Source of the DNA: Azospirillaceae bacterium
Lineage (GTDB): Bacteria; Pseudomonadota; Alphaproteobacteria; Azospirillales; Azospirillaceae
DNA length: 64,000 bases
Assembly: GCA_031291675.1 (NCBI GenBank)
Contig: JARLIO010000075.1
Location: 20,224-84,223 of the forward strand
Direction of reading: 5' to 3'
Part shown: in pieces, positions 52,401 through 60,918 of the stretch
Layout: every line of letters starts with the position of its first letter
Numbering within the stretch: position 1 is the first letter of the stretch
Notes under the pieces: model-generated
The model's input: the letters and a program-made list of their open reading frames with translations, nothing else
Told to the model about the DNA's origin: nothing
Databases searched by the model: none
Made by a program: the position numbers and the translations under genes

Positions 52401-55072
52401 AAAGCCTGGTTCGCGCCAGCCACTCGCGCCACCAGGCCGAAGCAACGGGCGGCTACGGTCGTGTCTTCGTGCTGCGGGCCGATCTGATCGAGATCGAGGC
52501 GCGAAACCTGCTTGGCGCGGTTGCCCGGGTCGTCCTCGTGGCACGGCATGGCAGCCTGCTCGATCAGTTGGAGCGGATTGTCGACGAAGACATCCCGCCG
52601 AGGCCCCACGGAAAACGCCGTTTTGCCGGAAACAAACCCTCTGCGCCGCCAACAGTCCCGGACCTGGAATTCTTCAACGGGCTCGGTGGTTTCGCCAATA
52701 ACGGGCGCGACTATGTGACGATCCTCGGCCCGGGCCAATCGACACCGGCGCCGTGGCTCAACGTCATTGCCAACCCGGTCTTTGGTTTTCAGGTCGCGAC
52801 CGAAGGGACCGGCTATAGCTGGGCCGTCAACAGCCGCGAAAACCAGCTCACGCCCTGGTCCAACGATCCGGTTACCGATTACTCCGGCGAAGCGTTCTAT
52901 CTCCACGACGACGACACGGGCGATCTGTGGAGCCCGACAGCCCTTCCCATTCGGGATCCGGCCGCGACCTATCAGGCGCGACATGGCCACGGCTATAGCC
53001 GCTTCACTTTTTCGGCGCACGGCATCGCCAGCGATCTTCGTCAATATGTTCCGGTTGATGATCCTCTCAAGATCTCCCGTCTTGTGCTGCGCAACCATTC
53101 GGGCCGGGTCCGTCGTCTCAGCGTGACAGCCTATGTCGAATGGGTTCTGGGGCCATCACGTTCCGCCTCACTCCCCTTCATCACCACCGAGATCGATCCC
53201 GGCAGCGGCGCGATGTTTGCGGGCAATCCCTGGGGCACGGCCTTTGGCACCCGTATCGCCTTCATCGTCATGCGGGAACCGCAGACGGATTGGACCGGAG
53301 ACCGCCGCGAATTCATCGGCCGCAACGGAACCCTGGCCGATCCTGCGGCCCTGGGCCGTGTCGGTCCCCTGTCCAGGGCCGTCGGGGCGGGGCTCGATCC
53401 CTGCGGCGTGATGCGCAGCAGCATTGAACTGGCGCCGAACGCTTCCGGCGAGATCGTGTTCTTCCTCGGCGACGCGGCGAACGCCGAACAGGCACGGACC
53501 TTGATCGCGCGGTACCGGGCGGCAGATCTTGATGCGATCGAAGCCGGTATTGATCGTTATTGGGATGAGATCCTCGGCAGCATCCAGGTCAAGACACCCG
53601 ACCGCTCGATGGACATCATGCTGAATGGCTGGCTGCTCTACCAGACGCTGGTCTGCCGGATCTGGGCACGCTCCGCCTTTTATCAGGCGAGCGGCGCCTA
53701 TGGGTTCCGCGACCAGCTTCAGGACGGTATGGCCCTCGCCGCCGTCCAGCCCCAAATCACACGGGTGCATCTGTTACGGGCGGCCGGGCGGCAATTTGTC
53801 GAAGGCGACGTCCAACATTGGTGGCTGCCGCATTCGGGCCAGGGCGTCCGGACCCGGATTTCCGACGACCGGGTCTGGCTCGCCGCCGCGATCGCCCAGT
53901 ATGTCGATGCCAGCGGTGATGTCCCTGTTCTCGACGAGATGATTCCCTTCCTTGATGGCGAACGACTGACGCCGGAACAGCATGACAGCTTCTTCCAACC
54001 CATGATTTCCGACGAAACCGCCTCGCTGTTTGAGCACGGGGCCCGCGGTCTCGACGCCAGCCTGGCCGTCGGCAGCCATGGCCTGCCCCTGATCGGCACC
54101 GGTGACTGGAACGACGGCATGAACCGGGTCGGTGCCGAGGGGCGCGGTGAAAGCGTCTGGCTCGCCTGGCTGCTTTACGCCACCCTGACGGCGTTCGCGG
54201 TCCTCGCCGATCGCCGCCACGAGACCGGCCGGGCCACAATCTGGCGAGACCATGCCGCCGCGCTGCAACGCGCCCTTGAGGCCGAGGCCTGGGATGGTGA
54301 CTGGTACCGCCGGGGCTGGTTCGACAATGGTCTGCCCCTGGGCTCAGCCAGCAACGAGGAATGCCGGATCGATTCCATCGCACAGTCCTGGGCCGTGATC
54401 TCGGGCGCGGCGGAACCGGCGCGGGCCGCCCGCGCCATGGCAGCCGTGGAACGGGAGTTGATCGACGACAAGAACAAGCTGGCTTTGCTGTTCGCGCCAC
54501 CGTTCGACAAGGCGGCCCTTGATCCCGGCTATATCGAAGGCTATCCGCCGGGCGTTCGGGAAAATGGTGGCCAATATACCCACGCGGCCCTGTGGTCGGC
54601 GATCGCCTTTGCCGCACTCGGCGAAGGCAACAAGGCCGAGGGATTGTTTTCGCTGCTCAATCCGATCAACCATGCCCGCAGCCGGACGGCGGTGCTCCGT
54701 TACAAGGTCGAGCCCTATGTCGTCGCCGCCGACGTCTATGCCAGACCGCCCCATGTCGGGCGCGGCGGTTGGACCTGGTACACCGGCTCCGCCGGGTGGA
54801 TGCAAAGGCTCGGCATCGAGAGCATCCTCGGATTGCGGATCTGCGGCCAAGCCGTGCATCTCGATCCCTGCATACCGCGGAATTGGCCCGGCTTTACGAT
54901 GACCCTCCGGCATCGATCGGCGCACTATGCGATCATCGTGGAAAATCCGACCGGCCGGGGCAAGGGGGTGCTCCTCGCCGAACTCGATGGCGCCACAATC
55001 ACGGCACGTCCGGTGCAGTGGCCCTTGCGGGACGATGGTCTCGCCCATCACGTCAGGGTGACGCTCGGATAA
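46454..55072 (+). CDS. ndvB: Cyclic beta-1,2-glucan synthase
   Basis: 2872 residues, the usual size of NdvB/ChvB/Cgs. Inner-membrane enzyme that initiates, elongates from UDP-glucose, cyclises and trims cyclic beta-1,2-glucans, periplasmic osmoprotectants. Hydrophobic clusters lie near 405-460, 830-880 and 950-1000. The GT84 domain has VVTLDSDTRLPRDT (about 635), GSYAGKGIYDVDAFE, LLSHDLFEG and HHRWVRGDWQLLPW. Glucoamylase-like and carbohydrate-binding regions follow (GLKRALGQNLVVAPYATALAAMIDP; FMAHHQGMTIVAIADTLLDGRMRARFH), then GH94 phosphorylase-type domains with catalytic-loop GTGDWNDGMNRVG (about 2550) and NGGQYTHAALW near the end. GGAG eight bases before the ATG. FixJ-like promoter at 46113-46160, suggesting stress control. 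Confidence 0.96.
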   Translation: MTVLPRHLFRRVSSTPPWNSHDPIRGELFSVERLEDHARSLAAAQTIEAKPTKGRLLAGRLADNGVALLAAYRTLVKTIDDGRPMTPAAEWLVDNYHLVERHIREIRSDLPSGYYRQLPKLNTGPFAGYPRVFGMAWAFVAHTDSGFDVEMLRRYIGAYQEVQPLTIGELWAVAITLRIVLVENLRRLVERILWDRTARQQADDLADRLLGVGGHVAEPISAVLGDQEHTALHETFAVQLVHRLRDQDPRITPALTWLDQRLALQDMTADAIVRDVHRSQGASNVTVRNIITSLRKISDVDWTLLFESISLIDRDLAAGTVFREMDFATRNLYRSAIEELARGSNRAEGDITDSALLAARQAAVSPENERSADPGYHLIGGGRRALELAVGFRRPWYQGLEPLIGSFGITSYTAAIAIVTAALLALPLLFLAGAGLGATGLGLLATLGAIPAIDAGVALVNRAVAFCIRARPLPALELREGIPAHLRTLVAVPTLLTTPEAIAEQIERLEIHYLASTTGELHFALLSDWTDAATEHAEHDEALLAAAADGIARLNQRHRVANPEPGGNTDRFLLLHRRRIWNQSEGRWIGWERKRGKLHELNRLLRGASDTSFLAIAGTPPGVPPDVRYVVTLDSDTRLPRDTVRRLIGKMAHPLNRARFDAGAGRVVEGYGVLQPRVTPSQPIGQEGSLFQRTFSNPGGIDPYAAAASDIYQDLFGEGSYAGKGIYDVDAFEASLAGRVPDSTLLSHDLFEGVFARAGLASDVEVVEEFPARYDVDTLRHHRWVRGDWQLLPWIFGCAPIPAGAGRTFGVIPAIGRCKMLDNLRRSLSAPLSILALFAGWMLPFPAALIWTIFILATILVPILIPVIKAIPPLHPGVTVASQLRGRGDDIGRAATQSALRLILLAHQAWLMGDAIVRTLWRLGVTRRHLLEWTTAAQTGKSRRLDLAGFYRRMSGALVIAVAAMTVVWLSRQPPFHGGAWPLAVPLAVLWLLSPAVARWASRSPAASWQLQMSSADADALRLTARRTWRFFESMVTATDNWLPPDNFQEDPTPTVAHRTSPTNIGLYLLSVVCARDFGWIGISDTVERLEATLATMGGLERFHGHFFNWYDTTDRRPLDPKYVSSVDSGNLAGHLIALANACREWQSCPPTAASCRAGIADAIDLTRQEAAGLRDGRLTQTVTWHQLDDALADLAATVRQPVPASGDPAQELAAFAVRAEAVTDIAQALEIERNDGSGADMLFWIREGMDAIATHRRDLQPGLADALRPRLALLEATARSMALAMDFRFLLDRDRNLLSIGYSMAEGTLDANCYDLLASEARLASFIAIAKGDVPARHWFRLGRAVTPIGSGAALISWSGSMFEYLMPSLVMRAPADSLIEQTNRLIVQRQIDYATSLHLPWGISESAFNARDLELTYQYSNFGVPGLGLKRALGQNLVVAPYATALAAMIDPRAAVANLARLELIAARGRYGFYEALDFTATRVPPHSDVAIVKTFMAHHQGMTIVAIADTLLDGRMRARFHAEPIVQATELLLQERIPRDIAVTRPWATDATSAAGTRDDAPLGGRSFGSAHQATPATHLLSNGRFTTMLTSAGSGYSRWGDIAVTRWREDATCDHDGSYIFLRDIRSNEVWSAGFQPCAVEPDAYEVTFNEDRAAFTRRDGTLTTTLDVLVSDESDAEVRRLTITNAGGRTRNLEVTSYAELVLAPQAADVAHPAFSKLFVETEYLADVGAILATRRRRAPGEPEIWAAHLAVVEGDGGTDAAGNVGLSDVWGGATIETDRARFLGRGHGVRAPIAVIDGRALSNTVGTVLDPIFALRRRVRIAPGATVRIAFWTIVASTREALLDGVDKHRDPTAFARAATLAWTQAQVQLLHLGITAGEAALFQSLAGHVIYVAPTLRPASDTIRRGAGPQSGLWRQGLSGDLPIVLLRIADVENLDIAHQLLRAHEYWRMKQLSVDLVILNERQSSYVQDLQVAIESLVRASHSRHQAEATGGYGRVFVLRADLIEIEARNLLGAVARVVLVARHGSLLDQLERIVDEDIPPRPHGKRRFAGNKPSAPPTVPDLEFFNGLGGFANNGRDYVTILGPGQSTPAPWLNVIANPVFGFQVATEGTGYSWAVNSRENQLTPWSNDPVTDYSGEAFYLHDDDTGDLWSPTALPIRDPAATYQARHGHGYSRFTFSAHGIASDLRQYVPVDDPLKISRLVLRNHSGRVRRLSVTAYVEWVLGPSRSASLPFITTEIDPGSGAMFAGNPWGTAFGTRIAFIVMREPQTDWTGDRREFIGRNGTLADPAALGRVGPLSRAVGAGLDPCGVMRSSIELAPNASGEIVFFLGDAANAEQARTLIARYRAADLDAIEAGIDRYWDEILGSIQVKTPDRSMDIMLNGWLLYQTLVCRIWARSAFYQASGAYGFRDQLQDGMALAAVQPQITRVHLLRAAGRQFVEGDVQHWWLPHSGQGVRTRISDDRVWLAAAIAQYVDASGDVPVLDEMIPFLDGERLTPEQHDSFFQPMISDETASLFEHGARGLDASLAVGSHGLPLIGTGDWNDGMNRVGAEGRGESVWLAWLLYATLTAFAVLADRRHETGRATIWRDHAAALQRALEAEAWDGDWYRRGWFDNGLPLGSASNEECRIDSIAQSWAVISGAAEPARAARAMAAVERELIDDKNKLALLFAPPFDKAALDPGYIEGYPPGVRENGGQYTHAALWSAIAFAALGEGNKAEGLFSLLNPINHARSRTAVLRYKVEPYVVAADVYARPPHVGRGGWTWYTGSAGWMQRLGIESILGLRICGQAVHLDPCIPRNWPGFTMTLRHRSAHYAIIVENPTGRGKGVLLAELDGATITARPVQWPLRDDGLAHHVRVTLG

Positions 55073-55463
55073 CGGTTGCGCAGCAGCCTTGTGTCAGACC
55101 CGCGCGCCCCGGTCGGCATCGCGGGGCTGCACACGCCTTCGCCCGCTATTCGCAAAAACGTCTTCCATCTGACAGACGAACAAGGCCGCCGCCTTGCATA
55201 ATCCGACACGAACAGTGCCCGATTTGTCGGAAGCGGCATGGTGATATTCGAATTGTTCGATTGGAAAATCCTGCGCCTCCAACAACCGGAGATACAGTGC
55301 GGCCGTGAAGCGGCATGAACCGGAGCTGGGGATAACCGCGCCCGGCACTCAGGAGACAACAGCGATGGCTGAAACGTCCGATGCCATACCGCGCGCTCAT
55401 GTCCGGTGCGGCCGCACGCCATCGGAATCTGGACGAGTAAAACCAGACTGGCAGGAAAAAAGA
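55073..55463. other. Intergenic region before moaA
   Basis: About 390 bases. In-frame upstream codons with an ATG at 55365 (GGAG nine bases ahead) could extend MoaA by 33 residues, but the extension lacks MoaA-like sequence. No riboswitch-like structure was recognised. Confidence 0.4.
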
Positions 55464-56480
55464 ATGGCCGGCGCCTTGTTGCCACCTCTAACCGATCCGT
55501 ACCACCGTAAAATAACCTATTTGCGGGTGTCGGTAACCGATCGCTGCGATTTCCGGTGCGTTTACTGCATGTCGGAGGACATGAACTTCCTGCCCCGGGG
55601 GGAGATCCTCAGCCTGGAGGAACTGGATCGGGTGTGCGGCGTGTTTATCGCGTCCGGGGTTCGCAAGCTGCGGCTGACCGGGGGTGAACCGCTGGTCCGG
55701 CGCAACGTCATGACCCTGATCAGAAAGCTCGGCCAGTATCGCGCCGACGGCCGATTGGACGACCTGACATTGACGACCAATGGCGGCCGATTGGTGAAAT
55801 ATGCTGACGCGTTGTATGCTTGCGGCTTACGCCGGATCAATGTCAGCCTCGATACCCTCGACGCGGCGCAATTCCGCATGTTGACCCGCTGGGGCTCTCT
55901 CGACCAGGTTTTGGCCGGGATCATGGCGGCCCGGGCCGCCGGGTTGCAGATCAAGATCAACTGCGTGGCGCTGAAGGGCGTCAATGACGGCGAATTCGAC
56001 CGTCTGGTCGCCTGGTGTGGCGACAAGGGTTTCGATCTGGTGTTCATCGAGGTGATGTCGATGGGGGCGATGGCGAACGGAGCCCGCGTTGATCAGTATC
56101 TTCCGCTTTCGACGGTGCGCGAACGGCTGGCGCGGCGCTGGACGCTGAGCGAAACCGATTATCGGACCAGCGGTCCGGCGCGGTATTGGGTTGTCGGTGA
56201 AACCGGATGCCGTGTCGGCTTCATCGCACCGACGACCGAGAATTTTTGCAAGAGCTGCACCCGGGTCCGCCTGACCTGCACCGGCCTGCTCTACACCTGT
56301 CTCGGTCACGAGGATGCCGTGGATCTTCGAACCCCGCTGCGGGCCAGCGAAGCTAATCATCGGCTCATCGAAGCCATCGCCCAGGCCATCAGCCGCAAGT
56401 CCAAAGGTCACGATTTCGTCGCCGGTCGGGATGATGTGGTGCCGGCCTCGCCCCGACACATGAACGTCACCGGCGGCTGA
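55464..56480 (+). CDS. moaA: GTP 3',8-cyclase MoaA
   Basis: 338 residues, radical SAM enzyme for the first step of molybdenum cofactor synthesis (GTP to 3',8-cyclo-7,8-dihydro-GTP). The N-terminal [4Fe-4S] motif is in [16 protein letters not shown] (CxxxCxxC), [10 protein letters not shown] follows, and the C-terminal cluster is [13 protein letters not shown]. The end is [19 protein letters not shown] rather than the canonical GG terminus preceded by R-x-M-x-x-I-GG, but a diglycine is present (MNVTGG). The start [17 protein letters not shown] fits family length. Converges with the nifS-phosphatase-xdhC operon, pointing to a shared role in molybdenum hydroxylase maturation. Confidence 0.95.
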   Translation: MAGALLPPLTDPYHRKITYLRVSVTDRCDFRCVYCMSEDMNFLPRGEILSLEELDRVCGVFIASGVRKLRLTGGEPLVRRNVMTLIRKLGQYRADGRLDDLTLTTNGGRLVKYADALYACGLRRINVSLDTLDAAQFRMLTRWGSLDQVLAGIMAARAAGLQIKINCVALKGVNDGEFDRLVAWCGDKGFDLVFIEVMSMGAMANGARVDQYLPLSTVRERLARRWTLSETDYRTSGPARYWVVGETGCRVGFIAPTTENFCKSCTRVRLTCTGLLYTCLGHEDAVDLRTPLRASEANHRLIEAIAQAISRKSKGHDFVAGRDDVVPASPRHMNVTGG

Positions 56481-56537
56481 CAGGCCTTTGCACCGGAACC
56501 GCATCATCCGTCGGGGCCTCGCGGGCGACACCCCGTC

Positions 56538-57719
56538 TCAGGGGGCCGGTACCGGCGACAATGCCATCGCCCGCCGATAGAGCGGGGATGCGTCGCGCAG
56601 GCGCTGCACCAGTCCCGGCAACACCGCGAGCACCGCGTCGACGTCCTCCTCCCGGTTCTGTTTGCCCAAACTGAACCGCAGGCTGCATCGGGCCCGCATT
56701 TCGCCCAATCCCATCGCGGTCAGCACATGCGAGGAAGCGCCACTGCCGGCCGAGCAGGCGGCACCGGCCGAAACCGCAATCCCTTCCTTGTCGAGCGCCA
56801 GCAGCAGGGCTTCGCCAGGGACGTAATCGAAGAAAATATTCGTGGTGTTGGGCACGCGCGATGTCGACGCGCCATTGATCGCGACATCGGCGATGGCGTC
56901 GTGGATCGCGGCTTCCAGTCGATCGCGCCATGCGGCGATCCGGGCGACGCTACCATCCTGCAAGCCGTCGGCTGCGATCTCGGCGGCCTTGCCCAGACCG
57001 ACGATACCCGGGACATTTTCGGTTCCGGCGCGACGCCCCTGTTCCTGCGGGCCCCCGTGCATCAGGGGGTGCAGCGGGGTCCCGCGACGCACGAACAGGG
57101 CCCCGACGCCTTGCGGGGCATGGAACTTGTGCCCCGAGATCGTCAGCAGATCGCAACCGATCCGGTTGACGTCGATTGCCAGCTTGCCGGCGGCTTGCAC
57201 CGCATCGGTGTGGAACCAGACATCGGCCTCGGCGGCGATCCGGCCGATATCCTCGACCGGCTGGACGGTTCCGGTTTCGTTATTGGCCATCATGATGCTG
57301 ATCAGGGCGGTGGCCGGCCGCAGCGCATGACGGACCGCGTCGGGATCGACAACACCGCGACCGTCGACCGGCAACCGCGTGACGCTGCAGCCGATCTGCT
57401 CCAGCCGGCGACAGGAATTCAGCACCGCGTGGTGTTCGATCGCCGACGTGATGATATGGCTGCCCGGCTTGACGACGCCGAACACGGCCAGATTGTCGCC
57501 TTCGGTGCCACCGCTGGTGAACACGATTTCCGCAGCTTGACAGCCCAGCAAACCGGCGACGGCCTGGCGCGCCTTGTCCAGCGCGGCCCGGGCCGCGACA
57601 CCGCGCTGATGGATCGCCGAAGGGTTGCCAAAGGCTGTGGTGAAATAAGGCGTCATGGCCTGGACGATCGCCGGCAGGACCGCGGTGGTCGCGTTGTTGT
57701 CAAGATACACCATGTTCAT
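56538..57719 (-). CDS. Cysteine desulfurase (NifS/IscS type)
   Basis: 393 residues, PLP enzyme. It starts MNMVYLDNNATTAVLPAIVQAM; His before the PLP lysine in SGHKFHAPQGVGALFVR (Lys in the SGHKFH motif); catalytic Cys loop GIAVSAGAACSAGSGASSHVL. It makes persulfide sulfur from cysteine. In an operon with xdhC it most likely corresponds to Rhodobacter capsulatus NifS4, which sulfurates the molybdenum cofactor bound to XdhC (family knowledge). GGAGG before ATG 57719; the ATG overlaps the stop of the upstream phosphatase gene (ATGA). Confidence 0.93.
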   Translation of the reverse strand: MNMVYLDNNATTAVLPAIVQAMTPYFTTAFGNPSAIHQRGVAARAALDKARQAVAGLLGCQAAEIVFTSGGTEGDNLAVFGVVKPGSHIITSAIEHHAVLNSCRRLEQIGCSVTRLPVDGRGVVDPDAVRHALRPATALISIMMANNETGTVQPVEDIGRIAAEADVWFHTDAVQAAGKLAIDVNRIGCDLLTISGHKFHAPQGVGALFVRRGTPLHPLMHGGPQEQGRRAGTENVPGIVGLGKAAEIAADGLQDGSVARIAAWRDRLEAAIHDAIADVAINGASTSRVPNTTNIFFDYVPGEALLLALDKEGIAVSAGAACSAGSGASSHVLTAMGLGEMRARCSLRFSLGKQNREEDVDAVLAVLPGLVQRLRDASPLYRRAMALSPVPAP

Positions 57720-58369
57720 GATGCCCTCCTCTCGCGATCCCGCGGGGTATCCTGGGACCACGGCGTAAAATTGAGCAAGTCGACCCGGATCCCCGGCTCG
57801 CCGTTGCCGCCGGCCGGGCGAACGACATTGATGCATCCGGGATCCTGGCCCAGGCGGAACAAGTTGGCCAACGGCATGCCCAGCAATCCACACAACAACG
57901 CACGGTTGAGGCCGGCATGGCCGACAACCAGGACGTTGCCCGGCACCGCCCGCAGAATGTCGGCAAGGGCGCTACGGGCCCGGTCGTGGCAATCGGCAAA
58001 GCTTTCGCCACCGGCGACCCGGAAATGGGCGATGTCCTGGCCGCGAGCCCGGACATCGTCGGGGAATTGGGCGGCGATTTCGGCGAAGGACCGATCGTCC
58101 CAGACCCCCATGGCGATCTCGCGCAGGTCGCGGCGTGCGACGACGGCAGGGCCGCGGCCGGTGACGATGATCTCGGCGGTCCGGCGCGATCGTGACAAAT
58201 CACTGCAGAAGGCGGCGTCGATTGCATGGGGAAGGAACCAATCGCGCAGGATCTGTGCCTGCTCGTAACCGCGGTCATTGAGCGGAATATCGGTTTGCCC
58301 GAGATAGCGCCGGCGCCCGCTATGGTCGGTGGCACCATGTCGCACCAGGAACAGCAGGCGATCGGTCAT
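57716..58369 (-). CDS. Histidine phosphatase (phosphoglycerate mutase-like) family protein
   Basis: 217 residues. Catalytic motif LFLVRHGATDHS (RHG), second Arg/Glu region SDLSRSRRTAEII and LREIAMGVWDDRSFAEI, and second His in VLVVGHAGLNRALL. Similar to alpha-ribazole phosphatase CobC and other small-molecule phosphatases; the substrate is not predictable. Co-translated with the cysteine desulfurase gene and downstream of xdhC, so a role in cofactor maturation or nucleotide/cofactor salvage for molybdenum enzymes is inferred. Confidence 0.9.
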   Translation of the reverse strand: MTDRLLFLVRHGATDHSGRRRYLGQTDIPLNDRGYEQAQILRDWFLPHAIDAAFCSDLSRSRRTAEIIVTGRGPAVVARRDLREIAMGVWDDRSFAEIAAQFPDDVRARGQDIAHFRVAGGESFADCHDRARSALADILRAVPGNVLVVGHAGLNRALLCGLLGMPLANLFRLGQDPGCINVVRPAGGNGEPGIRVDLLNFTPWSQDTPRDRERRAS

Positions 58370-58550
58370 ACCGTCCCCCCACGCCGCAAGGCACGCCTGG
58401 CAACGCCCAACCGGCGTGGGGCATGATCGATGCCACGGATCTGTTTTTGCACGATCCAGCCTCCCTGGTTCTCCGAAAATACCGCCCCAGCGGATCGGCA
58501 GCGTGCGAGCGGCATTCCGATCATGACCGCCCGCGATACGCCGCTGTCGA

Positions 58551-59396
58551 TCAGGCAACCTTTTCCAGCGAAGGTTCAGCGACCGCCGCCAATTTTGCGA
58601 TATGACGCATGTGCGGCAGCGCCGCTGCGCAACGCCGACGCAAAGCGATCAACTCACCGACGACGGAAACGGCGATTTCCTCCGGCGTCGAGGCCCCGAT
58701 ATCCAGACCGACCGGGGCATGGACGTGCGCGAATTTTTCCGCGGCAACCCCCGACGCGATCAGATCATGATAGACCGTCGCGACTTTGTGTCGCGATCCG
58801 ATCATGCCGATATAGGATGTGGCGGTGTCGATCGCCCAACGCAGCACGTGGGCGTCCTCGCTGTGCCCGCGGGTGGCAATCAGGATGTAGGATGCCGGCG
58901 ATGGCGTCAGGCGGTTCATCGCGGTATTCCAGTCTTCCGCGATGACATCCGTCGCATCGGGAAAACGCTCCCGGTTGGCGAAGGCGACGCGATCGTCGAT
59001 CACCACCACGACAAAACCGGCCAACAGGGCGATTTTGTAGACATTCAGGCCGACATGGCCGGCACCGAAGATGTAGAGCACCGGATCGGGCACCACCGGT
59101 TCCACATAAATCTCCAGCTTGCCGCCGCAAACCAACCCGGTGTCATAACCGGGCTCGCGGTTGAGATTGAAGGCCAGGGTTTGCGGCTTTTCATCGTCCA
59201 TCACTTTGCGGGCCACTTGCAGAACCTCGGCCTCGACACAGCCGCCACCGATGGTTCCGACAGTCGAACCGTCGTCCCGCACCAGCATCTTGGCGCTGGC
59301 ATAGGAGGGAATCGAACCCTTGACATTGATGATGGTTGCAAGCGCGCCATGACGGCCATCGTGCCGCAACCGGACGACTTCCTCATAGACATCCAT
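58551..59396 (-). CDS. xdhC: XdhC/CoxI-family molybdenum cofactor insertion/sulfuration chaperone
   Basis: 281 residues. The N-terminal CoxI-like domain has GRHGALATIINVKGSIPSYASAKMLVRDDGSTVGTIGGGCVEAEVLQVARKVM, and the C-terminal Rossmann domain (XdhC_C) has VLYIFGAGHVGLNVYKIALLAGFVVVVIDDR and SYILIATRGHSEDAHVLRWAIDTATSYIGMIGSRHKV ... PVGLDIGASTPEEIAVSVVGELIALRR. XdhC binds Moco, promotes its sulfuration and inserts it into xanthine dehydrogenase-type enzymes; no such enzyme is in the window. GGAG seven bases before ATG 59396 sets the start; upstream in-frame Met codons are rejected. First gene of the minus-strand operon. Confidence 0.93.
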   Translation of the reverse strand: MDVYEEVVRLRHDGRHGALATIINVKGSIPSYASAKMLVRDDGSTVGTIGGGCVEAEVLQVARKVMDDEKPQTLAFNLNREPGYDTGLVCGGKLEIYVEPVVPDPVLYIFGAGHVGLNVYKIALLAGFVVVVIDDRVAFANRERFPDATDVIAEDWNTAMNRLTPSPASYILIATRGHSEDAHVLRWAIDTATSYIGMIGSRHKVATVYHDLIASGVAAEKFAHVHAPVGLDIGASTPEEIAVSVVGELIALRRRCAAALPHMRHIAKLAAVAEPSLEKVA

Positions 59397-59979
59397 GATC
59401 ATACTCCGATCGCATTTGAACTTTTCGGGATCTTCCGATTTCATTGCTGGTCTTGCGATTATCATTTGACAGCGATGGTGCCGTTTCCGCTGTCCTGACA
59501 GAATCGAGCGGCATCCACGACGTCTTCTTTGACATATCTCGAATACACATCAACTCTTCATGGCATTTTGCCGTAAATTTTCCACAAATTGCAGATGCTG
59601 AAAGATCTGCACGCCCCGTCGCACCCGTTACCATTATGATAGATGATCTTGTCACCGCTGAATTATCTTCTGTTATTTGTGTTTTAGAACAATTTACGTG
59701 ATTGATAAGGGCGACGAACTGCGCTCTATTGTCTCTTATCCTGTCAGCGCCGCGGATCCACGGCACAGCCCTCGCGAAAGGATCTTCTCGCTCAGCCGAC
59801 GGGCTCTGACGAGGCGAGATAAGCGTTATGATTTTTGAAATATAACGCCACGACATGCCAAATATGACAGTGTTAATATCGTGACAATTTTGAAAAAATC
59901 GTATCATTGACGGTGACCCGGAAGAGTGATTACTCTATTGCAGAAAAACGCACCAATCAGGTGACCGGGAGGAAGTGTT
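59397..59979. other. AT-rich divergent regulatory region
   Basis: About 580 bases between xdhC and the CooA-like regulator gene, AT-richer than the genes. It contains CTGTC-CT-GACAG (59490-59501), a short palindrome about 95 bases upstream of xdhC. No supported ORF. Confidence 0.45.
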
Positions 59980-60717
59980 GTGTCTCGTTGCTTCGGCATC
60001 TTCGATATTCTGGAAAATCCGGAGCACGAAAGTTTTTTTCGGAGCTTCATCCCGCGGAAATTCGAGGAACAGCAGATCGTCTGCGACTGTAATACGACCG
60101 AAAATAGCGTATTCGTCGTGCTGTCGGGAGAATTGCGGGTCTATGTGTCCTACGAGGGGCGCGAATTCACGTTGTTTTTTCTCGGACCGGGCGAGGTGTT
60201 CACCACTCACTCCAAGATGATTGTCGTCGCCAAAAAGCCGAGCGAAATCCTTGTGACCAGCCTGAAAACGTTCGAAGAGGCCTTGGTCGCGATTCCCGCT
60301 CTTTCCGTTTCGATCATCGTCAGCCTGGGACGAGGCCTGGGAAGTGCCGTCCGTGTCATCGAGGGCCTGGCTTTTCGTGACGTGAAACATCGGCTGATTT
60401 ACTTCCTGCTGGAAATCGCCAAAGAGCGCGGCCACAAGGTTGACGACGGCATTGCGGTCACCATGGACTACAGCCTCGAAGACGTTGCGACCCTCATCGG
60501 CTCGACCCGCCCTTCGACCTCGATGATGTTCAATGAATTGGTCAGAGACGGCCATGTTGCGCGAATCAATCGCAAGCTGATCATCATCCGCGACCTCAAG
60601 AGGCTGCAGCGCCTGACCGAAACGTCGACCGATGAACCAGCCATGACCTGGATGCCGGATCACGGCGACAAGGCCGCGACCACCGCTCGACCGCGCAAGA
60701 TGACTGTTCCGTCCTGA
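59980..60717 (+). CDS. CooA-like CRP/FNR-family regulator (candidate heme sensor)
   Basis: 245 residues. The N-terminal effector domain tracks CooA closely: ENSVFVVLSGELRVYVSYEGREFTLFFLGPGEVFTTHSKMIVVAKKPSEILVTSLKTFEEAL. His in FTTHS occupies the place of the CooA heme ligand His77, but the preceding Cys75 is Thr. A long C helix follows (LSVSIIVSLGRGLGSAVRVIEGLAFRDVKHRLIYFLLEIA), then a winged helix (YSLEDVATLIGSTRPSTSMMFNELVRDGHVARINRKLIII). It could bind CO, or another ligand, through heme with an N-terminal amine as second ligand; heme binding is not proven by sequence. GTG start with GGAGG seven bases ahead. Neighbours are Moco maturation and hydrogenase genes. Confidence 0.8.
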   Translation: MSRCFGIFDILENPEHESFFRSFIPRKFEEQQIVCDCNTTENSVFVVLSGELRVYVSYEGREFTLFFLGPGEVFTTHSKMIVVAKKPSEILVTSLKTFEEALVAIPALSVSIIVSLGRGLGSAVRVIEGLAFRDVKHRLIYFLLEIAKERGHKVDDGIAVTMDYSLEDVATLIGSTRPSTSMMFNELVRDGHVARINRKLIIIRDLKRLQRLTETSTDEPAMTWMPDHGDKAATTARPRKMTVPS

Positions 60718-60918
60718 AATCCCGAAGGGCTGCGGTGCGGCCGGCGCCGGCTTGAGAGACCAGCACCGTGCTCCGGCGACGATTCCCCATCCAAACCCGA
60801 CACAGCGGTGAGCCGACGGGCCGTGCCACGCCCGATCGCGGGACATTGCCGTCGACGTTGCCAACCGCCAGGTCGGCATTGCCGACATTGATATCCGATG
60901 CAGCATCGTCGGCATCTC

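Noticed and set aside
55305..55463. N-terminal extension of MoaA
   Set aside because: The extra 53 codons carry no family sequence, and a well-spaced start exists at 55464.
55073..55463. Molybdenum cofactor riboswitch upstream of moaA
   Set aside because: I could not find the expected conserved stems by eye; a covariance-model search would be needed to be sure.
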